Origin: Panopea generosa
Lineage: Eukaryota > Mollusca > Bivalvia > Adapedonta > Hiatellidae
Length of the DNA: 64,000 nt
Direction: 5' to 3'
Assembly (NCBI GenBank): GCA_029582155.1
Contig: CM055908.1
Span: forward strand, 19,817,406-19,881,405
The number at the start of each line of letters is the position of its first letter. Position 1 is the stretch's first letter. Shown one piece after another: positions 1-12,772 of the stretch. A program made the translations under genes and the position numbers. The notes beneath the pieces are model-generated. The model was not told where the DNA came from. It worked only from the letters and a program-made list of their open reading frames with translations, and searched no databases.

Positions 1-1558
1 CACCCCATACAGACTCACGGCATGATACCCCACCCAGCCACACTCCATACAGACACACGGCATGATGCCCCACTCAGCCACCCTCCATATAGACACACGA
101 CATGATACCCCACCCAGCCACACTCCATACAGACACACGGCATCATGCCCCATCCAGCCACCCTCCGTACAGACACACGGCATGATACCCCCAACCAGCC
201 ATACTCCATACAGACACACGGCGTGATGCCCCACCCAGTCTCACTTCATACAGACACACGGCATGATGCCCCACCTAGCCACACTTTATACATATACATT
301 GCATGATACCCCATCCTGCCACACTCCGTATAGACACACAACATGATCCCCACCCAGTCACACTCTCTACAGACACACGACATGATACCCCACCCAGTCA
401 CACTCCATACAGACACACTGCATGATGCCCCACCCAGCCACACTCCATACAGACATACGACATGATACCCCACCCAGTCATACTCCATACAGAAACACGG
501 CATGATGCCCCACCCAGCCACACTCCATACAGATGCACGGCATGATGTCCCACACAGCCACACTCCATACAGACACACGGCATAATGTCCCAGCCAGCCA
601 CACTCCATACAGACACACGGCATAATGTCCCACACAGCCAGACTCAATACAGACACACGGAAAGATGCTCCACCCAGCCACACTTCATTCAGACAAATGA
701 CATGATACCCCTACCTGTCACACTCCATACAGACACACGACATGATGCCCCATCCAGTCACACTCTTTAAAGACACACGACATGATACCCCACCCAGTCA
801 CACTCCATACAGACACACGACATGATCCCCACCCAGTCACTTTAAATAGACACACGACATGATACCCCATCCTGCCACACTCCATACAGACACACGGCTT
901 TATGCCCAACCCAGTCATACTCCATACAGACATACGGCATAATGTCCCACCCAGCCACACTCCATACAGTCACACGGCATAATGTCCCACCAAGCCACAC
1001 TCCATACAGACACACAGCATACTGTCCCACCAAGCCACACTCCATACAGACACACGGCATGATGTCCCACACAGCCACACTCCATACAGATACACAGCAT
1101 ATTGTCCCACACAGCCACACTCCATACAGACACACGGCATAATGTTCCACCCAGCCACACTCCATACAGTCACACGGCATAATGTCCCACCCAGCCACAC
1201 TCCATACAGACACACAGCATAATGTCCCACCAAGCCACACTCCATACAGACACACGGCATGATGTCCCACACAACCACACTCCATACAGATACACAGCAT
1301 ATTGTCCCACACAGCCACACTCCATACAGACACACGGCATAATGTCCCACCCAGCCACACTCCATACAAACACACGGCATAATGTCCCACACAGCCAGAC
1401 TCAATACAGACACACGGAAAGATGCTCCACCCAGCCACACTTCATTCAGACAAATGACATGATACCCCTACCTGTCACACTCCATACAGACACACGGCAT
1501 GATGCCCCACCTAGCCATACTCCATACAGACACACGGTATAATACCCCACACAGTCAC
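1..1558. repeat. 40-bp minisatellite array
   Basis: Tandem array of about 39 units with a 40-bp period. The core of each unit reads like CAGACACACGGCATGATGCC followed by CCACCCAGCCACACTCCATA. Variants alternate between GATGCC, GATACC and AATGTCC, and between CAGCC and CAGTC. The array starts before the window and ends near 1558, where unique sequence (ACGGACAACCGACAATGG) begins. It has higher-order structure: the stretch starting at the rare variant AAAGATGCTCCACC (661) recurs about 757 bp later (1418). All open frames here, on both strands, are repeat artefacts. Confidence 0.97.
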
Positions 1559-4500
1559 AACGGACAACCGACAATGGACAACGGACCTTCAATTCTTAAA
1601 AGTTTCTTTTAATTGTACAATGTTTCAATTGTTTGCCCGAGGATTTAAGTCGCAACCTCAGTTTTTTATATTGGTACTTTAATTATTTTGAACATACACT
1701 GTGATATAAACACAATTCTCCTGTGGAACTTGTCCTAGTAAACTCCCATTTCAAGAAGATATGACCCCCGTGAGATTCAAAACCCACGTCACTGTAACGA
1801 GGCAATTATAGTTAAAAATCCGAATGCAATTAGTGAGGACAATAACGATAAGACAATAATTATGATTAAAAATCTGCTCTTTGCAACATGCATTTTCAAA
1901 AAAAGGTCCCCTAGATATTTTGTTATGTGTTTTGAATGAACATTGTTTGTGACATAATCTCGATCTTCCTTTGATATTTTTGTACAATCAAAATGAAAAA
2001 AGTAGTGACATAATTAAAAACTGCGTTCATTTTAAAATCGATTAAGTACTGACGTCACGAATCCTTCTGATACATAATTGACCAATTTACAACTAGTTTC
2101 TTCAACAAATCTACGTAGTTACTGATCATCAACATAATTGTAAAACACACTTTAAAAATTCAAAAGCCTTCTCACAGCGAAAAAGCAGTCAATGTCAACT
2201 CTCCATGAATCACTCACTTGAGGGTGCGTGTTTGCACAGATTGAAATTGAATTACGCAAATTAAAATTTAAAGATTTTGAAGGGTTTGTTTTGACATTTT
2301 GTGGGTTTCTTCTTCTTTTTTTTTTAACATTTTATTCTAAAAAATGGGTATGATGAATATCTGCCTTATGTGCCTGTATATCAGCCACGTTGTTAGAAGC
2401 TCTAATGCAATTTCTACAAGTCTTGGAAATCACCGAAACTATTTCCCGAGTGACAAATAAATTATGAATTTTCGTCGATAAAATTTAAGTCTAAGATAAT
2501 ACCAATTTAGGAACGTGTTCGTCCAGGCAACATTAATGGTATTGATGAATTTGGCGCTTACAAAATGTCCTTTATTGGAGGATTGTGGAATGATCCATAG
2601 AAGTACGTTACATATGCCTGCAGTGAAGTCATTTCAGTAAATGAAAAGAAAAACAAAATGAAACAAAATTCAAAACGAGAATAAAATAAGCAATCGTCAG
2701 TGTATAACATTACTCCAATATTTACTGGGCTTATTGGGGTGGTATAACAAATTTGCCGAAGTAATATAAATGTAAATTGTAACATTCATATATAAGATTA
2801 TGCAATTTTTTTTTGCATCCCTATAAGCTTTAAAAATTCCAGATCGGTTGGTAGGGATAGTCTAAGTAGTCAATGCGCAGAAATATTAATCGGGATGTCT
2901 GGATTTTGCGCAGACACATTTTTATACAATAATAAGGCACTTTTTTTGATATTGTAATATTTTCTTTATTGTTTGTATAAATTGTTGGTATAATAAAATT
3001 ATGTTGCCCCAATCAGTAATATTGGTGTAACCTGGAGATAAGGCGAATACGCTCGTGTTTAATGCAACTTTAGATATAACGTTCGTAATATATATGTTTA
3101 ATCTGACGAGTTTGTACCGATAAAACTGTTTGTATTCGACTAAATACTAAAGTAAATTAAATAAATATTAATACATTTGCATACGCCTACCTAATTTGAT
3201 TGATGTTATAGTACCGTTTGGTTTATTTTATCCAACATTTTTAAAAATGACTTACTACATAAGCAGGGCTATTCCTTTGGTCCTGTTGAAAAGCATTTCT
3301 TGCACTCAACAAAACTGATCACGTGACACTTGAACTATAATAATATTATATAAAAACTTAATAATATGCGTATGTAATTATATTTATTAAGCAGGTCGTC
3401 GTTACAATACCTGTGAGATACATTTAATCTCATTTGATATTGTGTTGTTCTTTCATAGTGATTTACTTACCAATGAACATTGTCATGTTTTTTTTCTGGT
3501 ATATAATAAGTTGAACTAGTATATTTTAAGTTATTTTCATCATTTTTATAAATTAAATTTCAAAAACTATTTCATAAGAATGCGGTTTTCTTCTTTCGTA
3601 TCCTGTATAAATTTACGTCTCGCTACACGGTTACGCCCATTTTTTTCCCTTACGGTAAAATGATTCTTACGCTTAAAAACAAGGCCTATTTAATTTGGTT
3701 TTGAAATATTTTCAAAATGGTTCATGGTAGTTGTGATATCGTGCTGCAGATGAGTGAACAAAAGTTGGCCTAGCATATACTACAATAAAACATCATTGGT
3801 GTTAAAAAGGTGATTTTTATAGGATTTCAACATATGCATGTATTTATTCAAAATATCTCAGGGTGTCATTGCACCCTCTTTTAAAAAAAAACAACGTGGT
3901 CTACCTACCAGTGATTATGCATTTTTATGTGGGTTTATATTCCTGCTATGAAAAAAAAAACTTCTATGAGGAATTCTTTTTTTTCCATGGAAACCCTAGG
4001 TCTTTTATATATATATATATAAAAAAATCAAATGTGTAGTGAGACCATAATGTTTTGACATGCGGTTCAGTCAAGTAAGCGACTAGTTGAGAGGAAGTGG
4101 AGCATCTCGTTCATTTGGCAGCGAGTTGCGGGCCGTTAATTATACATTGCTCACGTCACGCTCATTTCCCGGAGTGACATTTATGTAGACTGTTAACGTA
4201 AAAAAATGCACAAAATGTCGTGGACATGTACCTACTGAATTAATAATAAAGCTTGAGGTTAAGTAAGACGATTTTATGTATCAGAGACGTCTGTTTTATA
4301 CAATTGCTTTTAATTATACATATCTTCACCTCATTCTAATTTTTCACTGCAGATCTAGTATGTTTGAAAATCATTGGCTGGTACTTCACTTTGTGTGTGT
4401 TTTAAATGGTTTTGTTGTTTCATGGGTCTATTATTGGTAAGTTAATGTAAAGAATGATTTCTGGGGGTTTTTAGTTGATGCGGCAGCCTGTGGGAAAAGT

Positions 4501-6370
4501 ACTGGTGAACCGCAGCATAAATGTTATTGATTATACATCACACTATTTACGGATAGCGTCTTTTTCCGACCCTGTCTGCCATAGTCCATTACGCAGTGTC
4601 AACAAATCAGACGGAAATGGAGCGAACATTTATTGGTGATCGGAATCTGCTACCAAGACACACATATATATATATATATATATTGTATGCTTCTCCGACA
4701 AGAATTTCTACCGAATTTCTTTTGGTTTCAATACATTTTATTCACATATAACATTTCATTTACTATGTATCATTGTCAAAATTTTTAAGCATTAGAGCAA
4801 CTTCCAGTATGTATGTTAGTTGAAAAGTAAAAGAGTGAGTCTGTAATTGTTCAACTATATTTTTATTACATACAAAATTTCATTTCGCGTTGTGCTGCAA
4901 TGTTCAATTTTATAAGCGTATTTTAACTCAGTGGTGTTGTTATTTCCGATTCCTTGTAACCATGAAGCTCGCTAGGCCTGTCTTGTTTGGGAATAGAATA
5001 ATGTTTAACCCGTTGCAATGGTAACAGGGGTATTGTATGTTACATTATGCCTCATGAACAGACTTGATAAAACCAAGTCTGATATTTCCTATTTATTGGT
5101 TGCGTTCTTTGCTCCAAAATATTCCTTGATCATGCATTCTTGATTAACACAATATACGTCTTCCGTGTTGTGGTCGCCCCTTACATTAGCTCACTGTTGG
5201 CATCGGTAACTGATTCCTTCACGTCACGGAGCTCGGGGTTGCTTGTCAATAGAATACCGGTTAGGTCGGTGCAAAGGGACGTGAGCGATGTTGCATGTTT
5301 CAGTAATTCTTATGAAGAAATAAAACAGCCTGGAATTTTCTTGGTGCTGTACTTCCAAGGGATCCCATATCAGATTCAGCTTGTGATTAGGGAGATTAAG
5401 ATGTCTGTAACGAAGCTTCTCTTTCATCTCTTTCATCCAGTTAACACCCACTTAAGCGTATTAATTAAGTCCCATCCATACACTTATATCTACAAAATAA
5501 GACATACGTACTAGACTGAAATAAATCATTTGAAGAAAGCATTGCAATTTTCTGCGGCAAAACTTGTAAGTTTCTAGAAATATGTGTTTTAAAAAGGTTG
5601 TCTGCAAGCAGTTGCATTCGTGCTTATTTTCAGTGAAACTAATTGCGGGGGGAAATCAGAACGTAGTTTGGTCTGGATGTTTGGTATTATGTTTGCGCAT
5701 TATGTCAAATAATTATCGTATGATTCCGTATTGCGTATTCCGTTATTGATGTAGACGTGCAGAAAACAACAACCACAACTCACTTTTTGTCGGCAAAATT
5801 CATATTACAGATATGTTTCATATCATTTTAACTTTAAATGTGTCTTTAAATGAAGAAAAGCATTATACGTACACCATACATGATCATGTTTGTACGTGCA
5901 TCTCTTAATGTGTGTACGTGCATCTCGTAATGTTTGAATATGCATCTCTAAATGAAGTAATATTGTTTGGTAGTGCGAGTATTTAGGCCAAGTCAAATAT
6001 TTTCTAAACTGAGCGTACTTTAGTTGATTTAGAGACAATTTGATGTATACTGACAGTCTTTGTTCCCTATAATCGATAAATAATTATTTGTAGATAATAT
6101 TTAGCTGTGTAACGTGTTAATACTAGGATTTTCTATATCTATATTGTTTTGGAGAAATGTGAAATAAACAAATAAACGTCTTGGGGTGAATATTTTATTA
6201 CTTGCTATGATTAAGCGTTAACAGTTGAACATTAATTTTAATTATTCAATTAAAAAAAATTGATAATGAAACTGATAAAATAATAAGAAAGCGAGAATGT
6301 TATAAGTTTTGAAACAATAAAACACACCTGTAATTTATAAGCACAAACCCCAGAATAATATGAACTTCAT
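1559..6370. other. Intergenic stretch, no gene seen
   Basis: AT-rich unique-looking sequence with short (TA)n runs near 4003-4022 and 4663-4683. The open frames are short and have no recognisable domain or splice-site framing. A short stretch at about 3200-3250 (tGATGTTATAGTACCG..TTGGTTTATTTT) is similar to 14593-14655, so a small dispersed repeat is likely there. Nothing else could be identified. Confidence 0.6.
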
Positions 6371-6374
6371 ATCA

Positions 6375-7145
6375 ATGGAAAACAGCAAATTCAGATTCAA
6401 ATTCAAATTTTATTGGCAATTTCGGCAAACGTTTGCCTTTGGCCATTTACAAAGTTTTTAAATAAATATGGCCAATACACAATACACAACAAAATCATAA
6501 ATATCATTCACATACAAGTTAAATACTAAGCTATAAACATATTGAGTATAAGAAACAGTTACATTATATAGGGATTGTAAAGAAGTTTCATTATCAAATA
6601 TTATTTACTTGTTCTTGTGCTAGTTTTCTTATCTTAAAAGCTTCAGATACATATTTTTCTATTTTTAAAATATTTTTCTTGTTTTTATTTGACATAATAC
6701 TTGAAAATTTCTGAACTGTAGGCCAAGATGAACTATTTAAATATAATATTCTGATGCTATGGTATCTTGGGCAACATAGTAAGAAATGATATACAGTTTC
6801 AACAACTTTCATGGAACATAATTTACATAGCCTATTTTCTCTATCTATATTATTAAATCTTCCAAACTCAATTTCTAAATCGTGGGAGCTTAATCTAAGG
6901 CACGTTAATTGTTTTCTAATGGCATTATTTTTTATAACATCTAAATAATCTTCAAAAATAATCTGTTTCTTGAATTTCCTAAAATATTCCAATTTAGGCA
7001 ATTCTTCAATGCCAGTATTCCAACTCTGGATATACTGATCACGTATTCTTTGTCTAAACATGGGTAGATAATTTACGTCTGTATTAAAGTTTAACCATAG
7101 TTCACCAAATCCTGGTCTATCCAAATATTCCTTCACATTATGCAA
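6375..7145 (-). mobile_element. LINE 3' fragment (RT C-terminal zinc-knuckle region)
   Basis: A 183-codon minus-strand open frame (7145-6594) has the look of the C-terminal end of a non-LTR retrotransposon ORF2. It is rich in K, I, L and N, with the segment RLSSHDLEIEFGRF followed by a Cys/His cluster (CKLC about 23 residues before HFLLCC). This matches the C-x2-C...H-x4-C 'zf-RVT' arrangement found downstream of many LINE reverse transcriptases. The presumed 3' tail continues to about 6375, where the plus strand shows ATTCAAATTCAAAT next to TTTTATTGGCAA, as expected of a short repetitive LINE 3' end. The reverse transcriptase and endonuclease parts are missing, so this is a 5'-truncated, dead copy. 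The family assignment comes from motifs only. Confidence 0.75.
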
Positions 7146-7365
7146 AACAAAAAGTATCCAGAAATGGTGTTTGTAAATGATAGTTTTTCCGGAATTATTT
7201 GAAATTTTTTTGTTGTTGTTGTTGTTGTTGTTTTTTTCTTTTCTTCCAATGTTAAAGATGGGAACTTGAAATCTCGCTTGAGCATGTCGATAGTAATTTT
7301 GGTTATTATGAAGAAAGTGGGTAAGAGCTTATAAGGTGTGTCAGTATTGCAGTGTTTAATAAAAA

Positions 7366-7692
7366 ATTAACAATTAAGAAACCCAAAGGGAACAACCGCA
7401 GTTTAGTGTAAAACGTCATTTGACTGACTCTGGGCGGGAGCTACGATGAAAACTGAGATGACTGACGTTTGAAAGTTGACGTTAGCTAATGCCGTTTCTA
7501 GCATCGCTCGCGCTACTTTGTAGTTTGTAGATGACGAATCGTTCAGAATTGAATCAAGGGCGGAGTCTGTGCAATGTCATTCACGCGTGTGCATTGATGA
7601 TGAACTTCTTAATAATTAAGAACGAACTGAATAATTAAATTAGTTTGTAGGATGTTTTAACAAATAAGAGCGACACACTTGAAAAGTAATAG
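7366..7692. repeat. Dispersed repeat, copy 1 (second copy at 58.2 kb)
   Basis: Starts at AACAATTAAGAAACCCAAAG and ends near GTTTTAACAAATAAGAGCG. The same block recurs in the same orientation at 58229-58518, sharing for example TCATTTGACTGACTCTGGGC and GAATTGAATCAAGGGC.GAG. The copies differ by point changes and by a short internal duplication of the GACATCATTTGACTGAC type in the second. No coding capacity was seen. The nature of the element is unknown; a non-autonomous transposon is likely. Confidence 0.8.
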
Positions 7693-10600
7693 TTTAAACA
7701 TTTATTTTCCTTCGAGTGTGAAACAAGTTCTTACAACTTAGACAAATTGCGCTCGGAGCTCTTCTGGATAGAACCAGTACTATGGGTTCGGTGCTCTACG
7801 ACTGGACCACGCGCTCCGCTGTTAAAACTCAATATGTGCATATTGGCTAAATTTTTCTTTGTTCAGATTACTCATTTGTCTGTGAATATGTTTTAATAAA
7901 AAAATAACAATTAATTATGTAATTTTTACCCGTAAACCAGATTTGGGCTCCCAAGTGATACTCACCTCCCCAAAGTTGTGAACCCAGTTGTCGTTTCTCT
8001 TGTATGAATACATTGCTAACTTGGGTGTGCGATTCCTATTAGACAATGCCTACTCTTTGACTAATATAAGAAGGGAGTGATGTCTATGCATCGCTTGATG
8101 TGTAGGATATTCAAAGATTGGTATTTCTTTCAACATATTTAGATTTAATCACAAATCAGTACTAGAACCGCTGTTCATCAACACAATTTGGTCAGTTATC
8201 CGTCCTATATACATGTGGATAAACTTTCGTTTTTCATCATGTTCAAGATGCGGTTTATATTATTTTGTTCGTGATGGCACATCGGCTATTCAGCTTATAG
8301 TTTGGAATTCAGTGTGTCACTACAAAGATACAAAATTAACGTGACAGCCCTGTGACAGCTGTCTTGTAGATAAACGCCACTAGCAGTACGATCTGTAGAA
8401 GAAATAAATCAATATCATAAGACTGAAGATGCATTTTGTAGTATAAACAGATAGTAACAAGAAATTGCGAGTTACGAGTTCCCTAAACAAGTTGACATTA
8501 AGCATTATTAAATAGCATAAGTAACTACCAAACATTTACTGCACGAAAACCAAACACAAGTGATTTATTAATTAAAAGGGCACACGGCAATTCGGAATTA
8601 GAATATTTCTCATGTCCATACATCAATCAATCTATATATACACATATAAAAGTACTATCAGCATATATGTAAAAGGTTCTGCAAACGTGGGGTATTTGCG
8701 TAACATAATGAAAATTCCATACGGCTATGTTGTATATATCGTTATATAACAATAATTCAAACTTAACAAATAAGAGAATGAAATTGCATTCATTAGTTCA
8801 TTAGTAATCCATTGTCAAAGTAGACAGGGGACATCGGTCAGAAATGGCTAAAAGACAGGTGAATTCAATCATTGACAATTCCATAACACCAAGGTGGATA
8901 CACACATTAACGACAGAAATACTGCACTTTCAACACTGCAAATCTTGATCACGACGACACAAACAGTGCCGTGCCTTTGGCGTAAAGCCCAAATAAGGAT
9001 ATGCACGCATACTGGAGTATTCGGATGTCATGTTTGCATCGTGTGGGCATATGTAATCGTCAGAAAAAGGTTTAAGTGAAGTGAAGATCGTCTTTATATC
9101 CGTATGGAGCGTTACAGGTAACATCTGCCTGCCATAATGCTCAAACCGTATACCAGACATACACAGATTACAAAGTTGTAGGCCTTCTATATATAGTTTC
9201 CATGATTAAGACTGGATCACAGAGCCATCTACTTAAATGTTATGCTATAAACTAATAGTGATATTCAGAGTCATAGTTAAATAGTCAAAGTCATAGTCAT
9301 AGGTATTTACCACTGACTAGAATTGACTAGCTATCATACAATACTACAATAGCATATTATATGAAGGCAATCCGATCATATTTGTTATTGAAAGTATTTC
9401 TGAGACAACGTGATCTACCACATCGGTGTTAATGTTTGTAGGTATTTGATAACTCCTATGAAATCTTGGAAATTATTCAGGACTATTGAAAGAAGGGAAA
9501 CATATTAAAATTTATATCGATACTTATTAAAATTTGTAAGAAATATACGCTGATATGTTAAAATTACTTTTCCCCCCATACCTTGTTTATTTAAATTAAG
9601 TATTAATCGATAGTGTTAATTATGCTTTCTTTTCTCAATACTTTCGGTTTGTAATCAACCTTACAAAACTTATATGTACAACGCGACGTTTGATAATGCA
9701 CACTATTTTGTCAATCTGTTATGTGATTTGTCGTCAATGTGTCGAATATAACAAGAAACATTTATGTTTACATTTAATACGGTTGTCAAAATATTGAATC
9801 TTGAATAAGACCGATAAAATAAGCATATAAGACAATTTTACGGAGTGGTGATTGTATGCACTAAAAGACAACCGTACAATCTCCTTCATGCTAATAGACA
9901 TGCATGATTTATAAAAATAATTATGTTTAAATAAATACACTATGTATGAAAAAAAACAGAAATTTAAAATTGGCAACACATTTTAACAATAAACCCTTAA
10001 AAGGCATTTTCTAAACATTAGAGTCGTTATCTAGAAATGTTTCCGTGTAATCAGAACATAAATAGCCTCGATGCATTAACGTCGTCGTCTTGCAGTGAAT
10101 ATTACAAAATTGTCTGCATTTAAATTGTGAATACCGCGTTTGGTTCTCAAGCTATTATACATCGCTAATGCTCGGTTATCATTAAAAGTCAATAAGTGTT
10201 AAGGAAAATAAACCAAGCATTCACATTCTAAAATACATGAAATTACCTTTAAGTGGGGGGTAAACAATTTAAACCTTTTTTAGATTTATCATCACAGTTG
10301 ATTTTTGCTATTTGTACTATAAGGTCTATGATTTCAGTAAACACATCCACATAGAAACACTTTTAATGTATTTGTTCCATAGCAGCAATGTATCTGCACA
10401 TAGAAATGCCAATAAATTGTAGGATGACAAGCTTATTCTATCTAAAGACAGTGCAGTGACACCATAGTTTTTGTTCAAAATAAGTCCACAAATACATCAC
10501 ATCCTGGACTGTGTGTCAGGTTACGAAATTGAGTTAATCATGAAAAATGTCGTATAACCTCGGGGCCAATACTACGTACATTGTGGATAGAATGTCTTAC

Positions 10601-10880
10601 TCAAGGACACGATACATAACCATGGTGTGGTAAGTTGTCCTGAACCCAGATGCATGGGCAAGGAAAAGATCGAGTGTATGCATCTAGTGCGTGTCACTAT
10701 GGTAGACATTTGGGCATACGAAATGGTGAACAAATCAATCCCATATAACTAGTTGGGAGTAATACCAAATGCATCAACCCGCTTGCTTAATCGTCAGGTG
10801 TGATTGTATAGGTTAATTGCATTTTTTCTGAAGTTGGCAGTTCATCAGAAAAGTAGTACAGCAATAATTTTTCGTATATC
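7693..10880. other. Intergenic stretch, no gene seen
   Basis: No open frame with a recognisable domain, no RNA gene and no clear transposon ends. One short GTCATAGT-type repeat occurs near 9270-9305. The small open frames on both strands near 8894-9160 look like chance. Confidence 0.5.
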
Positions 10881-11500
10881 ATTATTTAACAGTTTATTTA
10901 TTTAGTAATATATGTCTCTGGCCCAAAATATAACACAAAAATAAAACACTTTTACAATTGATTGACACATATACAAATAACAAATAATTCATTACAATGG
11001 ATATTATTTAAGAAACTACAGAATGTTTACTTCTAGTTTTCTAGTGCTCATTACGTGATACAAATATCTAGCGATTTACAAAATTTCATCTGTTTTTAAA
11101 GATAACATAAGGGAAAAAATAGATTATGAGAGCTGTTTCTTTACATATGGTAAAGAAACAGTCTTTAAAATAAGTATCCCTCATGTAGTTATACAATGGA
11201 CATTCGAAGAAAAAATGATGTTCATCTGCAGTAACATAACTGTTTGTTCTTAAGCAGAAAAAGCAGTACCTTAAGTGCCTATCGATTCCTATATGTCTTC
11301 CAGATTATGGCTTGAACAACGAAAAATAGACATATCCCTTCTATATGTGTTTGGCAAGTCTATAGTTAAATAATGTTCAACGTTGAGTAGAGACTTATAG
11401 TATTTATAATGTAATGCTTTTGGTGAAGATTCAACATCGACATGCTAATTTTGTGAATAACAATCAATTAAGCTTGCTTAGAAATAGTATCCTGCATCAT
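10880..11500 (-). mobile_element. LINE 3' fragment, decayed
   Basis: Reading the minus strand from about 11310 to 11165 gives a continuous stretch containing GRHIGIDRHLRYCFFC and DEHHFFFECPLYNYMRD. That is again the C-x2-C...H-x4-C signature of the region downstream of a LINE reverse transcriptase. Flanking frames are interrupted by stops. The probable 3' end (about 10885-11000, plus strand TTTATTTAGTAATATATGTC and GCCCAAAATA) resembles 44135-44210, suggesting a second 3' end of the same family there. It is a different family from the fragment at 6.4-7.1 kb, judging by the diverged zinc-knuckle sequence. Confidence 0.65.
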
Positions 11501-11944
11501 TCCCAACGTCATGGGAGGTTCTGACGCACCAAAAGCAAAATCTACAAAGCATAATCTTTTATTCACCCTGCCTAAGTTTTTCATGTAGACGTTTTAGCAT
11601 AATATAACAACGTTTTAGATATATGTGATCTACCTACCATCCGTGTTAATTTTAACCAACATTTAATACAGTTTGTCATTTAAAAAATACAAAGTGGTAT
11701 TCTTCCACATTCACCCAGTCTTTTGAGATAAATTACAATGTTGTTTGCTAAATTTAACTAGTTCAGATTATACTTTATCAATATAAGTATAGCCTAAAAT
11801 TTCTTATGAATAGCATAAAAAATGGCTTAACCATGGAGTCAAATATTTATAACATATTAATAGGTTCCATATGACAGAATTGTCGTTGAAAGTTACAAAT
11901 ACAGGTGGATGCTTTTAGACTCTGTAATCACTATTATCATTATC

Positions 11945-12015
11945 GTTGATGTTGTTGGGTTGTTGTTTTGTTGTTGTTGTTGTTTTTGTTGTTGTTGTTG
12001 TTATTGTTGCTGCTG
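11945..12015. repeat. (GTT)n-rich microsatellite
   Basis: Imperfect GTT/TTG triplet run (TTGTTGTTGTTGTT with interruptions), directly before the minisatellite at 12.08 kb. Confidence 0.9.
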
Positions 12016-12074
12016 CTTTTCTTGATTATAACTTCTGCGGGAATACAACATTACGACATCAGTGCAGTCGTCGA

Positions 12075-12658
12075 TTATTGTTCAGAATAGCAAGTTAGTA
12101 TTGTTAATAATAGGAAGTTAGCAGTACAGTCGTCTATTATTGTTCAGAATAGGAAGTTAGCATTGTTCAGAATAGGAAGTTAGCATTGTTCAGAATAGGA
12201 AGTTAGCATTGTTTAGCATTGTTCAGAATGGGAAGTAAGCATTGTTCAGAATAGGAAGTTAGCATTGTTTAGCATTGTTCAGAATAGGAAGATAGCATTG
12301 TTTAGCATTGTTCAGAATAGGAAGTAAGCATTGTTGAGAATAAAAAGATAGCATTGTTTAGCATTGTTCAGAATAGGAAGTTAGCATTGTTCAGAATAGG
12401 AGGTTAGCAGTGCAGTCATCTATTATTGTTCAGAATAGGAAGTAAACATTGTTGAGAATAAGAAGATAGCATTGTTTAGCATTGTTCAGAATAGGAAGTT
12501 AGCATTGTTCAGAATAGGAGGTTAGCAGTGCAGTCATCTATTATTGTTCAGAATAGGAAGTAAACATTGTTGAGAATAAGAAGATAGCATTGTTTAGCAT
12601 TGTTCAGAATAGGAAGTTAGCATTGTTCAGAATAGGAAGTTAGCAGTGCAGTCGTTAT
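12075..12658. repeat. GTTCAGAATAGGAAGTTAGCATT minisatellite with 118-bp higher-order unit
   Basis: Tandem units of roughly 23-36 bp built from two modules: GTTCAGAATAGGAAGTTAGC and ATTGTTTAGCATT. A higher-order unit of 118 bp, starting at TATTATTGTTCAGAATAGG, is seen at 12421 and again at 12539 with almost no change. That indicates recent segmental duplication inside the array. No coding potential. Confidence 0.93.
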
Positions 12659-12699
12659 TGCTGCAATTGATGTTGATATAAATGATATTTGACCAAATA

Positions 12700-12772
12700 C
12701 ACTGCTGCTGCTGCTGATAATGATGATGATGATGATGTTGTTGATGTTGCTGGTGATGGTGGTAATGATGGC
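12700..12772. repeat. CTG / TGATGA triplet microsatellite
   Basis: CTGCTGCTGCTG is followed by (ATG)n with TTG and TGG variants, ending before GGCTTCTGCAGCAG. Confidence 0.9.

Noticed and set aside
15..1542. Long open frames on both strands over the left-edge array
   Set aside because: They follow the 40-bp period with Cys/Trp-rich repeats on one strand and His/Thr on the other; they are products of the minisatellite, not genes.
5140..5514. 124-codon plus-strand open frame (and a 75-codon frame on the other strand)
   Set aside because: No recognisable domain, no splice framing, composition like surrounding DNA; probably chance.
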